From Acanthosepion pharaonis (lineage: Eukaryota > Mollusca > Cephalopoda > Sepiida > Sepiidae), in assembly GCA_903632075.3 (NCBI GenBank), contig CAHIKZ030003516.1, forward strand, positions 435,001-499,000: a stretch of 64,000 nucleotides of DNA, read 5' to 3'. Of this stretch, positions 1-11,044 are shown piece by piece. Both the position numbers and the translations under genes were made by a program. Positions within the stretch are counted from its first letter, which is position 1. Every line of letters starts with the position of its first letter. Under the pieces are notes generated by a model, which saw nothing but the letters and a program-made list of their open reading frames with translations, had not been told where the DNA came from and made no database searches.

Positions 1-556
1 GCACCCCACACATAATAATCAAGGGGGTTGCAGTCTGAGGAGTTAGATGGCTAGATTTAAGAAATGATGTAGTTGCAGAAATTGTTTGACAGCCATGACT
101 GTGTTCTCCTCCTTGTGTGGCATGGTGCAGAGCTCTGTTCCAGCAGCCACCCTTTTGACCCAGAGCAGCAATACCTTCTCAAGGTAATTGATGTAGGCCT
201 GTTGAGTCTGAGGCTCTGTGGGAAAATGAATGGAGGCATAACGTTGTATATCACTAGTGATTATTCCAAACACCTTATTAATCATCATTAGACTTATCCA
301 ACTCTTTCTGAATTCTCTGCACTAACAACATAACACTCTGAAATGTTCATATTGGAGCTTCCAGTGCAAATGCCAAGCAGTACAACATGCCATTTCCAAA
401 TTTCTGGTAGAGTGAATTGCGTCATGGTGCTCTTTCTTTCACAGACGGTGTCCAACTGGCCTTACTGTACTGTGCAGTTGACAAAATCAAAAACAAACAA
501 TGCGTATTCACAAAATTAAAAATATAAAATGGCAACACTTTATCCATCATACCCTG
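1..556 (-). pseudogene. mariner-like transposase remnant, cut by window edge
   Basis: The right terminus is CAGGGTATGATGG (minus strand) next to TA at 557-558. Just inside is the start of a coding region (MTQFTLPE...). Further left, minus-strand codons around 80-150 read SAPCHTRRRTQSWLS, matching the D-S-A-P-C-H-T block of mariner-type DDE transposases (second catalytic Asp region; here the Asp position is Ser). The middle of the gene is missing and frames shift, so it is dead. A related terminus lies at 21290-21432. Confidence 0.7.
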
Positions 557-1004
557 TATAATTAAAATGTAATCAAAAAATAATAATAAAAAAATGTAAT
601 TAACAAAGTATTTTCAACTTAATCCCTGCAGCTCAGAAAAATCGGTCATTATTGTTATGGACTTGAGGCTATAATATAATTCACTTGTAAACCAAGCTAT
701 CATGAAGAATTTCTCTTTTTTGTATGTTTGAGTCATTTATTTAATCTACTTTAGGCTTACTAAGCCCTTTGAAGTACTAATAGTGCCTTCATTAGCTATA
801 CATTTTGGGAACAGAGAGACATTGGCATCTGAGATGCATTTATCATCGGGACTGTAATAATTAAACCCTCCACCCCTACTGATTCATTTTGGAAAAGAAA
901 TTCCAAACTCCTTGCTCTTATTCCAACCAACACTTATTTTTGTGGAAACTTTCTCGAGAAAAATTTCAATTTGAAAAAAAATGATCATTTTGCCTTGCAA
1001 AACA

Positions 1005-2820
1005 GATTTCATCAAGATTCTAAAACTTCATTCAAATTATAATTTATTCAATTTTAAAAATTAATTTGAATTATAAAAACCAAAATAATATTTTAGTTAT
1101 GTAACATGCCGTCTTCCGTTTGTTATTTTAAAACTAATCTAAAAGATAAGAAAAAATATTTGGAAGTGGCTCGTATGAGAAATATTCTATTGAAGAAAAG
1201 CAAAACTTTATAACTGTTGTACAGAAATATGTTAAGCAAGTGTGAAACATCAATATTATTCATGCTTTTTCACAATCCATTCATGGATATGGGACCCCCC
1301 TTTTCCATTTCAAATTTTCTTTGATTCCGTTTACAGTTTTGGTAAATTTCGCTTTTTTCCCTTTTTACTTTAGGGAAATTTCATTTTTTCCATTTTTATA
1401 GTATTTTATGAGAAAACTGCAATACAATATGCTATATTATTATTATTAAAACTGAAACCCAAAAATATAATTCAAAGTTTTATTGCATATAAAGAAATAA
1501 CAAATATCATGCCATTCCAAAATGATTGGATATTAAAAGAATTTGGTAAATCATCTTCATTAAGTCACATTTGGAATTTTTCAAGATCAATAGAAGGACA
1601 TTGCAAGTCATTGATGGTTGAAAAACTGTCTAAATCATACAGGGTAGCTGTCTAGAATCAAACAAGTGAGCTGCCTTGTAAATGTCATTCACAGGGCGGG
1701 TCTCTAGGTATTTATTCAGTTTCAAAAAAGATGTGCTGAAAAAATCTTGGAAATTTGAGATAATTCTCTCCCTTTCTGTGTTTTTTAGTTCCGACAGAAG
1801 ACAGTCAATTTCTAGGCCAAATATTGTTTTTGATGTACCAGTATGCAAATACTGTTTTACATCCTCCATCATTCTTAAAAGATCTATCTTACTTATAGAT
1901 TCTAAAAATTAATTCTAAAAATTGAATCATAGCAAATCAAAATAATATTTTTGTTATGTAATGTACCATCTTCCGGTCGTTATTTTAAAACTAATCTAAA
2001 AGATAAGAAAAAATATTTGGAAGTGGCTCGTATGAGAAAAAGCAAAACTTTACAACTGCTGTACATTAAGCAAGTGTGAAACATCAATATTATTCATGCT
2101 TTCTTGCAATCCGTTCATGGATATATACAATAACGCATGATGATTCATGAAGAACATTAGAAACATGTTTTGTAAAGCTTAAATTGTGATAAAAATTTTG
2201 ATTTAAATTCTCATTAAATAATTTTCTGCATGTTTTCATTCCATTCCAAAGTAAATTAAATTTGAGGCTAATCCGACTGCCTCCTCAGTTATATCCAGTA
2301 TCCAATGCTTTTATTAATCATTTTATAGATTCCTACCAGACTGAACTGCAGAAACTATTTATTTTTAATAATAACATAAGTTTTAGAAATTTATAGCATT
2401 TAAATTTGAGTAAGTAAGTCTTAAATTGAAATAAGGCTTAACCCCTGGCTATAGCTGCTCTTAGGTTTGTAATTGGAGCCCACCTCATTTATTATTTAAA
2501 AAATCCCCCCCACCCCATCTCTATGAAAACTTCGTAGAAAACAAATTTCAGTTTTAAGAAAACAATCATTTAGACTTACATAGAGAATCTAAAATTTCTT
2601 CAGATTATAATTCATTCAATTCTAAAAATTAATTTGAATCATAACAAATCAAAATAATATTTTAGTTATTTAACATGCTGTCTTTCCTTTATTATTCTAA
2701 AAATAATCTAAAAGATGAGTCCGAGAAAAGAATATTCGGAGCTGGCTTGTGTGAGAAACATTCTATTTAAGAAAGGCAAAACTTTACAACTGTTCTACAG
2801 AAATGTAAATAAGAATATAT
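1005..2820. repeat. Three direct copies of a ~250-bp AT-rich segment
   Basis: Segments near 1010-1290, 1905-2130 and 2570-2815 share long runs, e.g. AATAATATTTTAGTTAT, ACTAATCTAAAAGATAAG and GGAAGTGGCTCGTATGAGAA (varied in the third copy). Spacing is about 850 and 700 bp. The hAT-like fragment lies between copies 1 and 2, so these may be repeated non-coding pieces of one element family or a local duplication. Confidence 0.75.
1560..1872 (-). pseudogene. possible hAT-like transposase fragment
   Basis: The minus-strand ORF 1630-1872 (MMEDVKQYLHTG... ending FLKLNKYLETRP and AAHLFDSRQLPC) continues in another frame over 1560-1640 (FSTINDLQCPSIDLEKF). The F-L-x-x-L-x-Y-L and A-x-x-F-D-x-R-Q-L arrangement recalls the middle-to-C-terminal part of hAT-type transposases captured in many animal genomes. 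At least one frameshift separates the parts. The family call is tentative. Confidence 0.35.
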
Positions 2821-2849
2821 GAACAGGAATTAGATTTTTTTTTTTTTTT

Positions 2850-3165
2850 TAATCATTTCACCCCAAGTAAGGTGATAAAGACGCAAGGGCGGTGGGTACT
2901 GAGTGTGAAAGAATCAAAGAAAAAAAACATTAAGAAGTGAGGCCAATAAAAGAAGAGGATTTAAGCAGACAGATGATAACGATTGACATTGCATTTAAAT
3001 TTTTGAGGATCAAAGCTGACTGGAAAGCAAGAAGCTGGGAAAGACTTCCACAAGTGAAAAGTGCGAAAGAAGAAATGATTACAATGAGACCTAGCTGCCA
3101 ATCTAGTACTGCACTTAAATTCATAAAGTCTAGGACCAAAGAGGGATGTTATATTATGGTTGTCA
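2850..3165 (-). mobile_element. LINE-A 3' tail fragment
   Basis: On the minus strand it reads GPRLYEFKCSTRLAARSH, then a short deletion, then HLWKSFPASCFPVSFD and FKCNVNRYHLS, followed by the shared 3' end CTTACTTGGGGTGAAAT. This C-terminal tail (consensus-like VPRLYEFKRSTRL...WNSLPASCFPANF) recurs across the window and is the end of a non-LTR retrotransposon ORF2. Broken by deletion; not functional. Confidence 0.75.
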
Positions 3166-3189
3166 GAAAAATTACTATAGTAAAGGTAA

Positions 3190-3640
3190 AACACATTGGA
3201 ATTCTTTTTTATGTGCCTTGTCCCTTCAGGACGTGGGTGATCATGGATGCATGCAAGATCCAGTCCTTAATAAATTTTGACTTTTTGCTAATCCCTGTTT
3301 TGCCAACCATTTACACAAGCACTTTAGGTTATGAACTGCTTTCCTGTCCATCTTGCTTTCAATATGCCTTGTGAGGGTCAAATTTTCTAAGTCCTCTTTC
3401 CTCATTATGTGCCTTTAAAATTTAAAATTTCTCTTTCTGCTGTTAAGCATAAGTGCCCTTATATGACATAGAACAAAAACTGATTTAACTCTCATAACAG
3501 ACACTGTTGGAGAGCAGGGTTGAGCAAAATAGTGTTAGCATAGAACATGCTTCTATTTAGCAATTTCAACAGCAAAATGATGGGACCTAGCTGGCAATCT
3601 AGTACTATGTTCAGATTTGCCAGGTCAAACTACCAAAAAG
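3190..3640 (-). mobile_element. LINE-B 3' piece plus LINE-A scrap
   Basis: 3190-3480 aligns by eye with 37560-37830 and 54870-55100 (shared GTCCATCTTGCTTTCAAT-like and CCTCATTATGT-like blocks), which are the 3' region of LINE-B in minus orientation. 3480-3640 contains minus-strand LINE-A codons related to the RSTRLAxKSH segment (AGTACTAGATTGCCAGCTAGG). Both are short dead fragments immediately downstream of the SLC44 exon at 3701-3835. Confidence 0.6.
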
Positions 3641-3700
3641 GAAAAATCAGAACAATTAACATGAAGTTAATACTCACTGGGTGACATTATGAATACTTAC

Positions 3701-3835
3701 AGACATTTTGTTAACTCCATATTTACATATGAGTTTATTGCGTTCACTTTCAATTTTCTGATTTTTCTTGTTCCTTTCCTTAATGACGGACTCCAGATAA
3801 ACATAGTTGGTTTTGGGACATTCTTTCACACACAT
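3701..3835 (-). CDS. SLC44A: SLC44 choline transporter-like exon (CVKECP)
   Basis: A 135-nt internal exon, phase 0 on both sides, acceptor ATTTTTATTGCAG and donor TCT|GTAAGT on the minus strand. It encodes 45 residues beginning MCVKECPKTNYVYLES and ending LICKYGVNKMS. In the family the CV-x-x-CP motif follows CPTPQ, and a later Cys (FC/IC-x-x-G) precedes the next loop segment, as here. It is the last exon I can recognise; the remaining transmembrane segments (most of a protein of usually 600-750 residues) must lie left of the window. Confidence 0.94.
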
Positions 3836-4129
3836 CTGCAATAAAAATACAAGTCTATTAGCAATTGCATTCTGGTTCTTTTGCATTAAAAGAATACAGA
3901 CTACCATTTTAATCAAATATTCAAAATTTGTTTGCTAAAACAAAACTTATTAATCACAACAGATTTAAAATCTTAAATGCATATTATGAAAAAGGAATCC
4001 TGAGAATTATTAGGGAAACTTGTATTTTTAATTTTGACACCAAAACATTATTTCATTTCCTTTGGGCTTTTCATTTTACAAATTGACTTATTTTATTTCC
4101 ATGGGGGAAATTCACTGTTGCCTTGGATA

Positions 4130-4310
4130 TTTCCACCTTTACATAAGGTTTTTACCAATGGAAATTGATATATACATAGGCTTTATTTTGGTAAATAAAA
4201 TTAAATTTATTAACACTGCTACCTTGGATATTTGAACCCTTACATAATGCCATTGATGTTTTTGATAGTTAACATTAGAAATTGCTATATTAGACTACTT
4301 ATCCGTCTAT
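4130..4310 (+). repeat. ~130-bp dispersed repeat, about 1.4 units
   Basis: The unit contains TTTATTAACAC, CTTGGATATTTGAACCC, TACATAATGCC, TTTTGATAGTTA and GCTTTATTTTGGTAAATAAA. The same unit recurs at 5130-5260, 13805-13965, 16640-16785 and 17675-17960, sometimes in tandem. No coding content and no tRNA boxes. Confidence 0.8.
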
Positions 4311-4690
4311 ATTTCCGAGATGAGGTATTGCAACTATTTACGCTATTTACATTGTTCAAACTGTTGACCTTATCTTGCTAGAGAAAAAGGACAGTAACAA
4401 CAAGCTATGGTAAAAATGATTACCAAGACATTAGGTTTATAAGTCTTCAAAATTCATTCACTGATGTCTGCAAGGACACATGGCCCAGTGGATAAAAGCG
4501 CTGGTTGAAGTAATCCATTGTATCCAGAGTTGTAAGTTCAATACCTGGCTATGTCAAGGTGAAACTTGGAGAGCTGAGTTACTAAAGAGAAATAACTGAA
4601 ATTGAGCTATCCAGAAATGACATGGCATATGGAACAAGCTTTAAATTAATAACCTACAAGAGATTCTGAACTGAACCCTTTATTTAATTA
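4296..4690 (+). mobile_element. Composite tRNA-SINE (left arm decayed)
   Basis: The arm motif CCGTCTATATTTCCGAGATGAG begins near 4302. The tRNA-like core starts at about 4475 with ACACATGGCCCAGTGGATAA (A-box-like) and has AGTTCAATACC as B-box-like sequence near 4545. It matches the better preserved copy at 15687-16149. The element is degraded on the right side. Confidence 0.65.
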
Positions 4691-5129
4691 ATGGCAGTAG
4701 ACTGTTCTCATTCCAATGTCTAGGGATATGGTCTAGTTCATACTTATAGTACTGTTCGCTTGTTTCCAGTTGGGCTGCGTGTACTTAGACTTGGTGGAAA
4801 TGGACGATCAATAACTGAATTCAAATTAAGATGTAATTATATTCACTATATTAAAAGACAATTAGCATCTAACATTTGTATCAAAAGAAAAACTAAAAAA
4901 AACTTTAGTAAATGGCTTTAAATTTAAGACCTTCTATATGAAGGCAGTTTAAGAAATGTCTATATTCAGAAGTGTTTTCCCTCCAAAATATCTTGAAGGT
5001 TTTATATATGAAATTGAGACATCTGCTTGGCTAATGTTTGTGGACAAAATAAAGGGTTCCGTTGGAAATTCCTATGTATATTTGGAATATGACAATGAGA
5101 ACAACAGTCTGAACAATGTAAATAAGATT

Positions 5130-5260
5130 ACTTATGCTTTATTTCGATAAATAAAATTAAATTTATTAACAAATTCATTGCTGCCTTGGATATTTGACCA
5201 TTCCATAATGCCATTTAAGCCTTTGATTACAAATGGCTATAAAAGACTTTTTAAAATACC
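5130..5260 (+). repeat. ~130-bp dispersed repeat, one unit
   Basis: Single unit with CTTATGCTTTATTTCGATAAA, ATTTATTAACAAATTCA, CTTGGATATTTGACC and CATAATGCCATTTAAG, the same family as 4130-4310. Confidence 0.75.
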
Positions 5261-7084
5261 ACGTCTCTTCAAGACACAGGTAATTCTTCACAGAACCAAA
5301 TTCGGTGAATTGCCAAGCATTCTTGGGAAAGATAATGGAGTAATTTTCCCACTGCTTTCTCCACTGTTTGGAATTCAGAATAGTTAATCTCAGACTGGGT
5401 GCTGGCCAAGGGTGGAGAGCCCAGTCTACTACATTGAATTAATAGCTAGCAGGAGAACAGATGGATTCATACCTTTCCAAAGAGTGTAAGTGCACAAATA
5501 AAAACAGCAGGCAAGGCCAAAATCTGAAATTCGCTCACACATTCTCTTTTTCCACACTAATAACCATTTCAATAACTATACATCTATAATCCAACAATAA
5601 GTCCACAGACAATTAGCCATCTAAGGAGCATCCATTTTAATAGGAAAAAAATCGTAATTCACCAGTTATAAAATAAATTCACTTTGGCATATGGCAGATT
5701 TTTTTAAAAGAGCTAAAAATAAAATACTGATGATAAAAATATATTTGATGGTATTAGACAGGTGTGGGCCAAATCTGGCCTGTGAAGGATTTTAGTCCAG
5801 CCTGCCAACTTAACTGTAACTAACCTATCTCAATTACCATACTCATTTTTTATTTTATTTTCCAGAAGACTTCTGAAAAAAAAAAAACAAAAAAAAAACA
5901 GGCCCATGCAAAGTAAGAAAATAAATTTGATTTTGAGTGCCGAAATTTTAATGAAAGCTGGATACTTAGCTATTTTTTGATTGAGCACTTTAGAAAAGGT
6001 GTGCTTAATTTATCAAAAAACAATTGCCGTAAAGAAAGTTTCTTCAGACCAAGGCAGCCATGTGATCTGAAGTTGACTACTTATTACATTATATTTATTT
6101 ATATAGTACATTTATTATAGTACATTTTATATCATAGTCCTCCCCTGAGACACGGCACAGCTATTTGGCCTGCTCTCTCCAAACGATTTACCTTTAACAT
6201 TACAGTATTGTATTATTAGTCCAGGTGTAAGTACTTGCTAGTCTATGATATTGAGATAATCATTAGCTGAGTGGATACCTAAATTTCATATATAAAACCC
6301 TTGAAATATTTTGGAGGGAAAATGGTGAGGGTGCTTTTATACACATTATAATATGAACATGGACATTTCTTAAAATGTCTTCATAGAGAAGGTCTTAGAT
6401 TTAAAGCAATTTACTAAAGGTTTTGTAAGCGATCTGGGATTGCAAAGGAAATGTTTGTCGCAGATTATTTCCACGTTACAAAGAATAAATCACTAAGTTC
6501 AGACTTGAATATTGGGAGGCAGAAAGAAATGCTGAAAACTCGATTCGCAGGTACTATCTCACAAATCACAATGCGTGTAACCAGTCAGAAAAATAACTCA
6601 TTCTCTAACAAACGCGATAGCCAAAACACCCGAATTTCTTCTCTCAATTTGAAAACACCAACTGCTTTTATCAGCCAAGCATTTTTTCCATTTGTCGACA
6701 GCCGAGAGAGGATGTTCAGTAATTTGCATATCAAAATACTTTTATAGCGACTCCTGCGACGGACTTGTTTTTTAATTCAAATATTCCATCTTCAGCATGT
6801 CATGTGGAATACATGCCCTTTTGTTTGGTAAGTAATTTTATTTTCCGTCACATTTTCCGTCGTAGAATACATGCGACTTGCTGTCGCTTGGCTTGATAAG
6901 GTAAGTCGACGTTTTCTTTGCTATAGGTTTTTTAGGTTTTTTTTTATACAAATGTTAGATACTAATTGTCTGTTAATATAGTAAATGAAATTACATCCTA
7001 ATTCAAATTCATTTGTTGCTCACCTGTTTCCACCTAATCTAACTATATGCTGTCTAACTGGAAATGAGTGAACAGTACTAAAAG

Positions 7085-7290
7085 TAAGAAATAGATGATA
7101 TCCATAGAGATGGTCAGTGGAATGGGAACAGTCTACTGCCATAAATTAAATAAAGGGTTCAGTTCAGAATTCCCAGCAGGTTATCCAGATCAATATACAC
7201 CTGATGAAGGCTGGAGGGTACAACGACCGAAATGTTGTGATAACAACAAGAAAGATGAGGATAATAGTCCAAAAATATATATAGTGTAAT
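7085..7290 (+). mobile_element. Composite tRNA-SINE, right half with hammerhead-like arm
   Basis: The tail GGAACAGTCTAC...AATAAAGGGTTCAGTTC is followed by CACCTGATGAAGGCTGG (7206-7222), ACCGAAATGTTGTGATAAC and AAGATGAGGATAATAGTCC. This copy retains CUGAUGA and CGAAA, the two conserved core boxes of hammerhead ribozymes, though stem I is only about 3 bp (CAC/GTG). Confidence 0.65.
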
Positions 7291-7359
7291 TAGGGATAAC
7301 TTCTCATCCTAGAAATTCAGAGAGATATAATATATTTGTAAGATTCACTTATTCTCTTG

Positions 7360-7903
7360 TGTTACGGGACCTTACCCATAATAACATAATGGACTATTCC
7401 ATACGTAATAAATATTGTGCCTCAAGAGGAAGCAGGGAGTTCAGTTCGAAGTTGGGCGACCGGCTGAACTCTCTGCTTTCGGGTGGGGAGGAACCCAAAT
7501 GAGGCTACGCCAAAGGGCGGAGTCTCTTTCGGGGAGGTAAACTGACCCTGAACCCATTTATACAAGTTCAATGTGCATATTTTTGGCCGAGCCTACGGGC
7601 TCGGAGATCCCATGTTAAACCGGCCTTGTGCCACATGATACTCTCGTGTGGGGGTGACTAAATACTGTTCAGTCTGAAGTCTGGAGTGAAGTCCGTCAGG
7701 AGTCTGTCGAGTCAGAGGCAGTCCGAAACAGAGTCATGTTCAGACAATTACTACTAAACTCGATTGTTCGTACTAACACATTTCTACCTCTGTATATATT
7801 CCTGTTTGTAATATATCTGTGTTGTTCCATATATGTGTTCGAGTTCTTCTTTATTGGTTCTACCTTGGACTATCACCATGGTACAAGGAACTGGACCATA
7901 ACA
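7360..7903 (+). mobile_element. Solo LTR, family 1 (544 bp)
   Basis: It begins TGTTACGGGACC and ends TGGACCATAACA, with inverted termini TGTTA/TAACA. It is flanked by the perfect 5-bp duplication TCTTG (7355-7359 and 7904-7908). The match to a shorter inverted copy at 19422-19693 supports the boundaries. No internal region, gag or pol is present, so it arose by LTR-LTR recombination. Confidence 0.85.
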
Positions 7904-8099
7904 TCTTGGAATATGCAAACGCTTGCAGCATTTTTGGAAGTAAAGTATGTAAAATTGTAGTTTCCTGGTTTGTAATCAATTCCCATAATCTTTAAGGCAA
8001 ACAATTCACAAACTGCAACAGTGTCTCGTATTTGCTACAGCAGTCGGCATTTTTCCTCCGTTACCTTGTTATACACTTTGTTTTATCTTCAATGTTAGC

Positions 8100-8330
8100 C
8101 TAAATTTATATATGTCAAAGGAGACTCTTGCAAGAGTCTATCTGACTCATAGATCTATTGGTTTTAAATGTGTGACCCACAAAGCCACCATTTTTTCGTT
8201 TTGGTAAATGCGAGACACATCCAAATTCATTTTCATCATGGAGGTAAGGAATTTTTTTCAAGTGTCATGCTGACTTGCAAAAAATTCACTCAAACCTGAA
8301 CCTCTTTGCCCTCTGCAGTAGTTCACTTAC
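8100..8330 (+). repeat. Diverged repeat shared with 23210-23470
   Basis: Ordered short matches occur in both places: AAAGCCACCATTTTT versus AAAGTCACCATTTCT, TGCTGACTTGCAAAA versus TCTAACATTGCAAAA, and CTGAACCTCTTTGCCCTCTGCAGTAGTTCA versus a near-identical block. Not classified; possibly the end of an old DNA transposon. Confidence 0.5.
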
Positions 8331-8415
8331 AATTTTTTATTTAAAAAAATAAATAAAAAGTTTTCTACTGTGTATCCAAAGTCTTTCATTCCCCCGACCA
8401 AAATAATGGGGCTAG

Positions 8416-8600
8416 TAACTTTTGTACATATCTAATATATAAGTAAATATATGTACTTTTGTACATATCTAATATGTAAGTAAATATGCGTACTTTTGTA
8501 CATATCTAATATAAGTAAACATGCATACTTTTGTACACATCTAGTATAAGTAAATATATGTACTTTTGTACAAATCTAATATATGTAAATATGTAAGTAA
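8416..8600 (+). repeat. ~40-bp minisatellite, five copies
   Basis: Repeated ACTTTTGTACATATCTAATAT with AAGTAAATATGTGT-like spacers. It lies immediately downstream, in transcription direction, of the donor of the SLC44 exon at 8626-8713 and ends only about 25 bp from it. Confidence 0.85.
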
Positions 8601-8625
8601 AGATGTGTTAAAGAGTTCTAGTTAC

Positions 8626-8713
8626 CTGAGGAGTGGGGCATCCAAATTTGGCAACATCATGTCCCATTTTCGAACATGCAAGCAAATCAAAGAATATAAG
8701 TTTTGGTCGGTCC
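8626..8713 (-). CDS. SLC44A: SLC44 choline transporter-like exon (CPTPQ)
   Basis: An 88-nt internal exon on the minus strand: acceptor TTTGCCTGCAG, donor CAG|GTAACT. After completing a Ser codon it encodes 29 residues, DRPKLIFFDLLACSKMG then HDVAKFGCPTPQ. The (P)xLxFFDLL and C-P-T-P-Q segments are diagnostic of the large cysteine-rich extracellular loop of SLC44 transporters. It ends in phase 0 and joins directly to the next exon, producing PTPQ-MCVKECP. Confidence 0.95.
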
Positions 8714-8825
8714 CTGCAGGCAAAACAAAAAGAATGGCATTAAGGAAAGAATGTTGAGATGTACATAAATAAAAAAAAATATATTTCGATTAAGATATAA
8801 AAAATTTACAAGACATTGAATGATA

Positions 8826-9101
8826 CAGGGTGGTCCGAAACTCTTGTCACCCCTACCAAAAAACATAATGAGAAGAACAAGTAATATAAAGCACATGTAA
8901 TGGATTCAGTTTATTCATTTTCATTGATGCTGTCACACATCAAGAAGAACACCTTTTTTTTCTGGCACAAAATGATGAGTCCTTTAACTGATAGGTATTC
9001 TGGTATCATTCATGTGAAACTCTCTCCTTGATAATACCACACAGAGCATTGAAATAGAAAATTATATTATGTAGGAGTGACAATACTTTCGGACCACCCA
9101 T
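8826..9101. mobile_element. mariner-type MITE (276 bp)
   Basis: Left end CAGGGTGGTCCGAAACTC and right end inverted ATGGGTGGTCCGAAAGTA, about 29 bp of imperfect terminal inverted repeat continuing to TGTCACYCCTAC. Flanked by TA (8824-8825 and 9102-9103). No transposase. It starts 112 bp upstream of the acceptor of exon 8626-8713. Confidence 0.85.
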
Positions 9102-9179
9102 TACATTATTTCTGCTGTTATTATGATTATTAATCTTCTGTTGTTTCTTTTTTTTTTTTTTTTTTTTTTACATTGATGT

Positions 9180-9500
9180 TTACCATGTACATGGCTCAAG
9201 AGTCACTTGAGGTAGAAGTGGCACTGTTTATGGGGATATGTGGGGAAGACAACAATTGATCCTAGACTTGAACAGGTTAAGATTGTAGTGATCAGTGAAG
9301 CATCCTCTTGGAAGTCAGTTTCACAAAGCAGAAGTTCATGGGAAGAAGCTGTTCAAGTGGAACTTACATCTCACCAATGGAATACGAAGAGGATGTGGGG
9401 AATATGCTACAATGTGCGTGGCATGGCAGGTTTTAACCATGAAGTTAAGAACAGATGAAACTAAGGAATGTAGTCTGTCTGAACTAAATTGATTTACTGT
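9180..9500 (+). repeat. Repeat C (unclassified interspersed repeat)
   Basis: Shares ordered blocks with 57690-57945, 58360-58425, 56930-57050 and (inverted) 18100-18320: TTAAGATTGTAGTGAT, TTCATGGGAAGAAGCTG, GTGGAACTTACATCT, CTACAATGTG and GGCATGGCAGGT. It leads into LINE-A sequence at the right. Open frames across it are not conserved between copies, so I do not call a gene. Confidence 0.65.
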
Positions 9501-9529
9501 GTTGTGACAGACAATTTTTCTCTCTAGAA

Positions 9530-10430
9530 CAGTGTTTCTCAACCAGGGCTTTTGTTCCACAAAAGATCCTCAAGGGTTCCGTGAGAACAGGTGAGATAAG
9601 TTAATGCACTTTTGACTTTTGATTTAATTTCATATACATATTACTAAACACACCCAATATATTCTAAGTCTTATGTGAACAAGCTTTTTCTTATTTAACA
9701 AGTACCAAGTACAAAGATAGAAATCGTCTCCTCTCAATTGAGAATAAAATCCGTGTGTATTTATTTAAAGTTCGACCTCAAATTAAGTATTTGTGTAACA
9801 AAAGACAGGCACAGGCTTCACATTAGAGAAGCATGTTTCACTTTATCAAATGGCTCTGAAAGTAACATTTTCTTAGCCTATTTATTGGTTCACAGGACAT
9901 TTTACCTTGATTTACTTCATGTCTTTTCAACATTGCCAGTAAAGGATAAAAAAAATAAAAAACTGATGCAGCAATTATGTTTTTGTTCTGTTTACATTTA
10001 TATTATAGGTACAGTGTAACCCGGATATAAGAGAGTTGGCGGGACCGGAGAAGAAGTCTCTTATATCCGGGTTTCTCTTATATCCGGGTTTCTTATATCC
10101 GGGTTACACTGTATATGATATTGGTTACTTATGTTTATTTTTTATGTTTAAGTTTTGACTTATTTTTGTGTAAATGAAAACTTCCTGATGAAGTATTCTA
10201 AATTAACAGTATGAATTTTATTTAGCATTACCGAAAAATTTGATAAAGACGTATTAATTTTTCCTGAAACCAATTATTCAAAAATACATACTATGATATT
10301 TACCATATGAACTACAATGAAAATAAAATGAGAAAGATATGGTATATAATTTTGTTTTTGCGCAGGTGGTTCCTTGAGACGTGATTTATTTTAAGGGTAA
10401 TGCAAGGATAAAAAAGGTTGAGAAACACTG
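9530..10430. mobile_element. Non-autonomous hAT element (901 bp)
   Basis: Perfect 15-bp terminal inverted repeats CAGTGTTTCTCAACC / GGTTGAGAAACACTG, flanked by the perfect 8-bp duplication CTCTAGAA (9522-9529 and 10431-10438), the hAT hallmark. No transposase ORF is recognisable inside. It interrupts LINE-A: outside sequence reads TTTTTCTCTCTAGAA then TCTATCTTGCACC, as in the uninterrupted copy at 50036. A pogo-type MITE is nested at 10012-10111. Confidence 0.93.
10012..10111. mobile_element. pogo/Tigger-type MITE, nested in hAT
   Basis: A 100-bp palindromic element CAGTGTAACCCGGATATAAG ... CCGGGTTACACTG with TA duplications at 10010-10011 and 10112-10113. The terminal unit CTTATATCCGGGTTTCT is repeated three times at the right end. 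A 171-bp relative is at 28372-28542. Confidence 0.9.
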
Positions 10431-10960
10431 CTCTAGAATCTATCTTGCACCTTCATAAGTCTACCATTCATCCATGCATTGAATATTGTTGCCGCCACAT
10501 ATGGTCTTGTGCTATGTATCTAAGAGATTCTTGACAAAATCCAAAGAATCTGCAATGTTATTAGTCCTGATCTGGCATCTTGGCTTCAATCACTTTCCTA
10601 TTGCCATAACATAGCCTCCCTGTGCCTTAACTATAAATATTTTCATAGCAATTGCTCTGATGAGCTTTCACCTTTGATAACTCAAATTCATGAATTTAAG
10701 TGCAGTACTAGATTGGCAGCTAGGTCTCATCATTTTACAGTTGAAATAATTAGATGTAACCATAAGTTCTATTCTAATACATTCTTCTCTCACACTTCTT
10801 GCTTGTGGAACTCTCTTCTGGCTTCTTTCCAGTTAACTATAATCTCCAAAAATTTAAAGATGGGTTCACCTAACGTCCGGTTTGCACTCCTCCCTCCGTC
10901 TTTTGAACAGGAGTAGAGATTCATTCCTGTTTAGGATTGGGTTTCTGGTTTCTTCTAAAA
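10431..10960 (+). mobile_element. LINE-A ORF2 C-terminal tail
   Basis: Codons for STIHPCIEYCCRHIW-like sequence are followed by a 3' tail with HEFKCSTRLAARSHHFTVEI, CNHKFYSNTFFSHTS and LWNSLLASFQ. The upstream end continues across the hAT insertion to about 9500. Frameshifts and stops are present. Shared 3' UTR motif TTTTGAACAGGAGTAGAG. Confidence 0.8.
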
Positions 10961-11044
10961 TCTAATTCAACTCTATAATTCTAATGCTGAATGCTGAAGT
11001 TTTTTTTTTTACTAGAAATAAATAAATTCAGCTGTCATCCAGTT

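Larger units (their letters stand above)
3836..8625 (-). other. SLC44 intron (4.8 kb)
   Basis: Intron from GTAACT at 8625 to TTGCAG at 3836. It contains two copies of the ~130-bp repeat, two fragments of the arm/tRNA composite SINE, a solo LTR with target duplication, and a short minisatellite. The section 5260-7080 has no recognisable gene. A motif near 5760 (CAGGTGTGGGCCAAA) resembles a hAT-type MITE end but has no partner that I can see. A 98-codon ORF at 6451-6747 has no family likeness. Confidence 0.85.

Noticed and set aside
6451..6747. 98-codon ORF as a gene
   Set aside because: No family likeness, no splice or regulatory support, and it lies in an SLC44 intron on the opposite strand.
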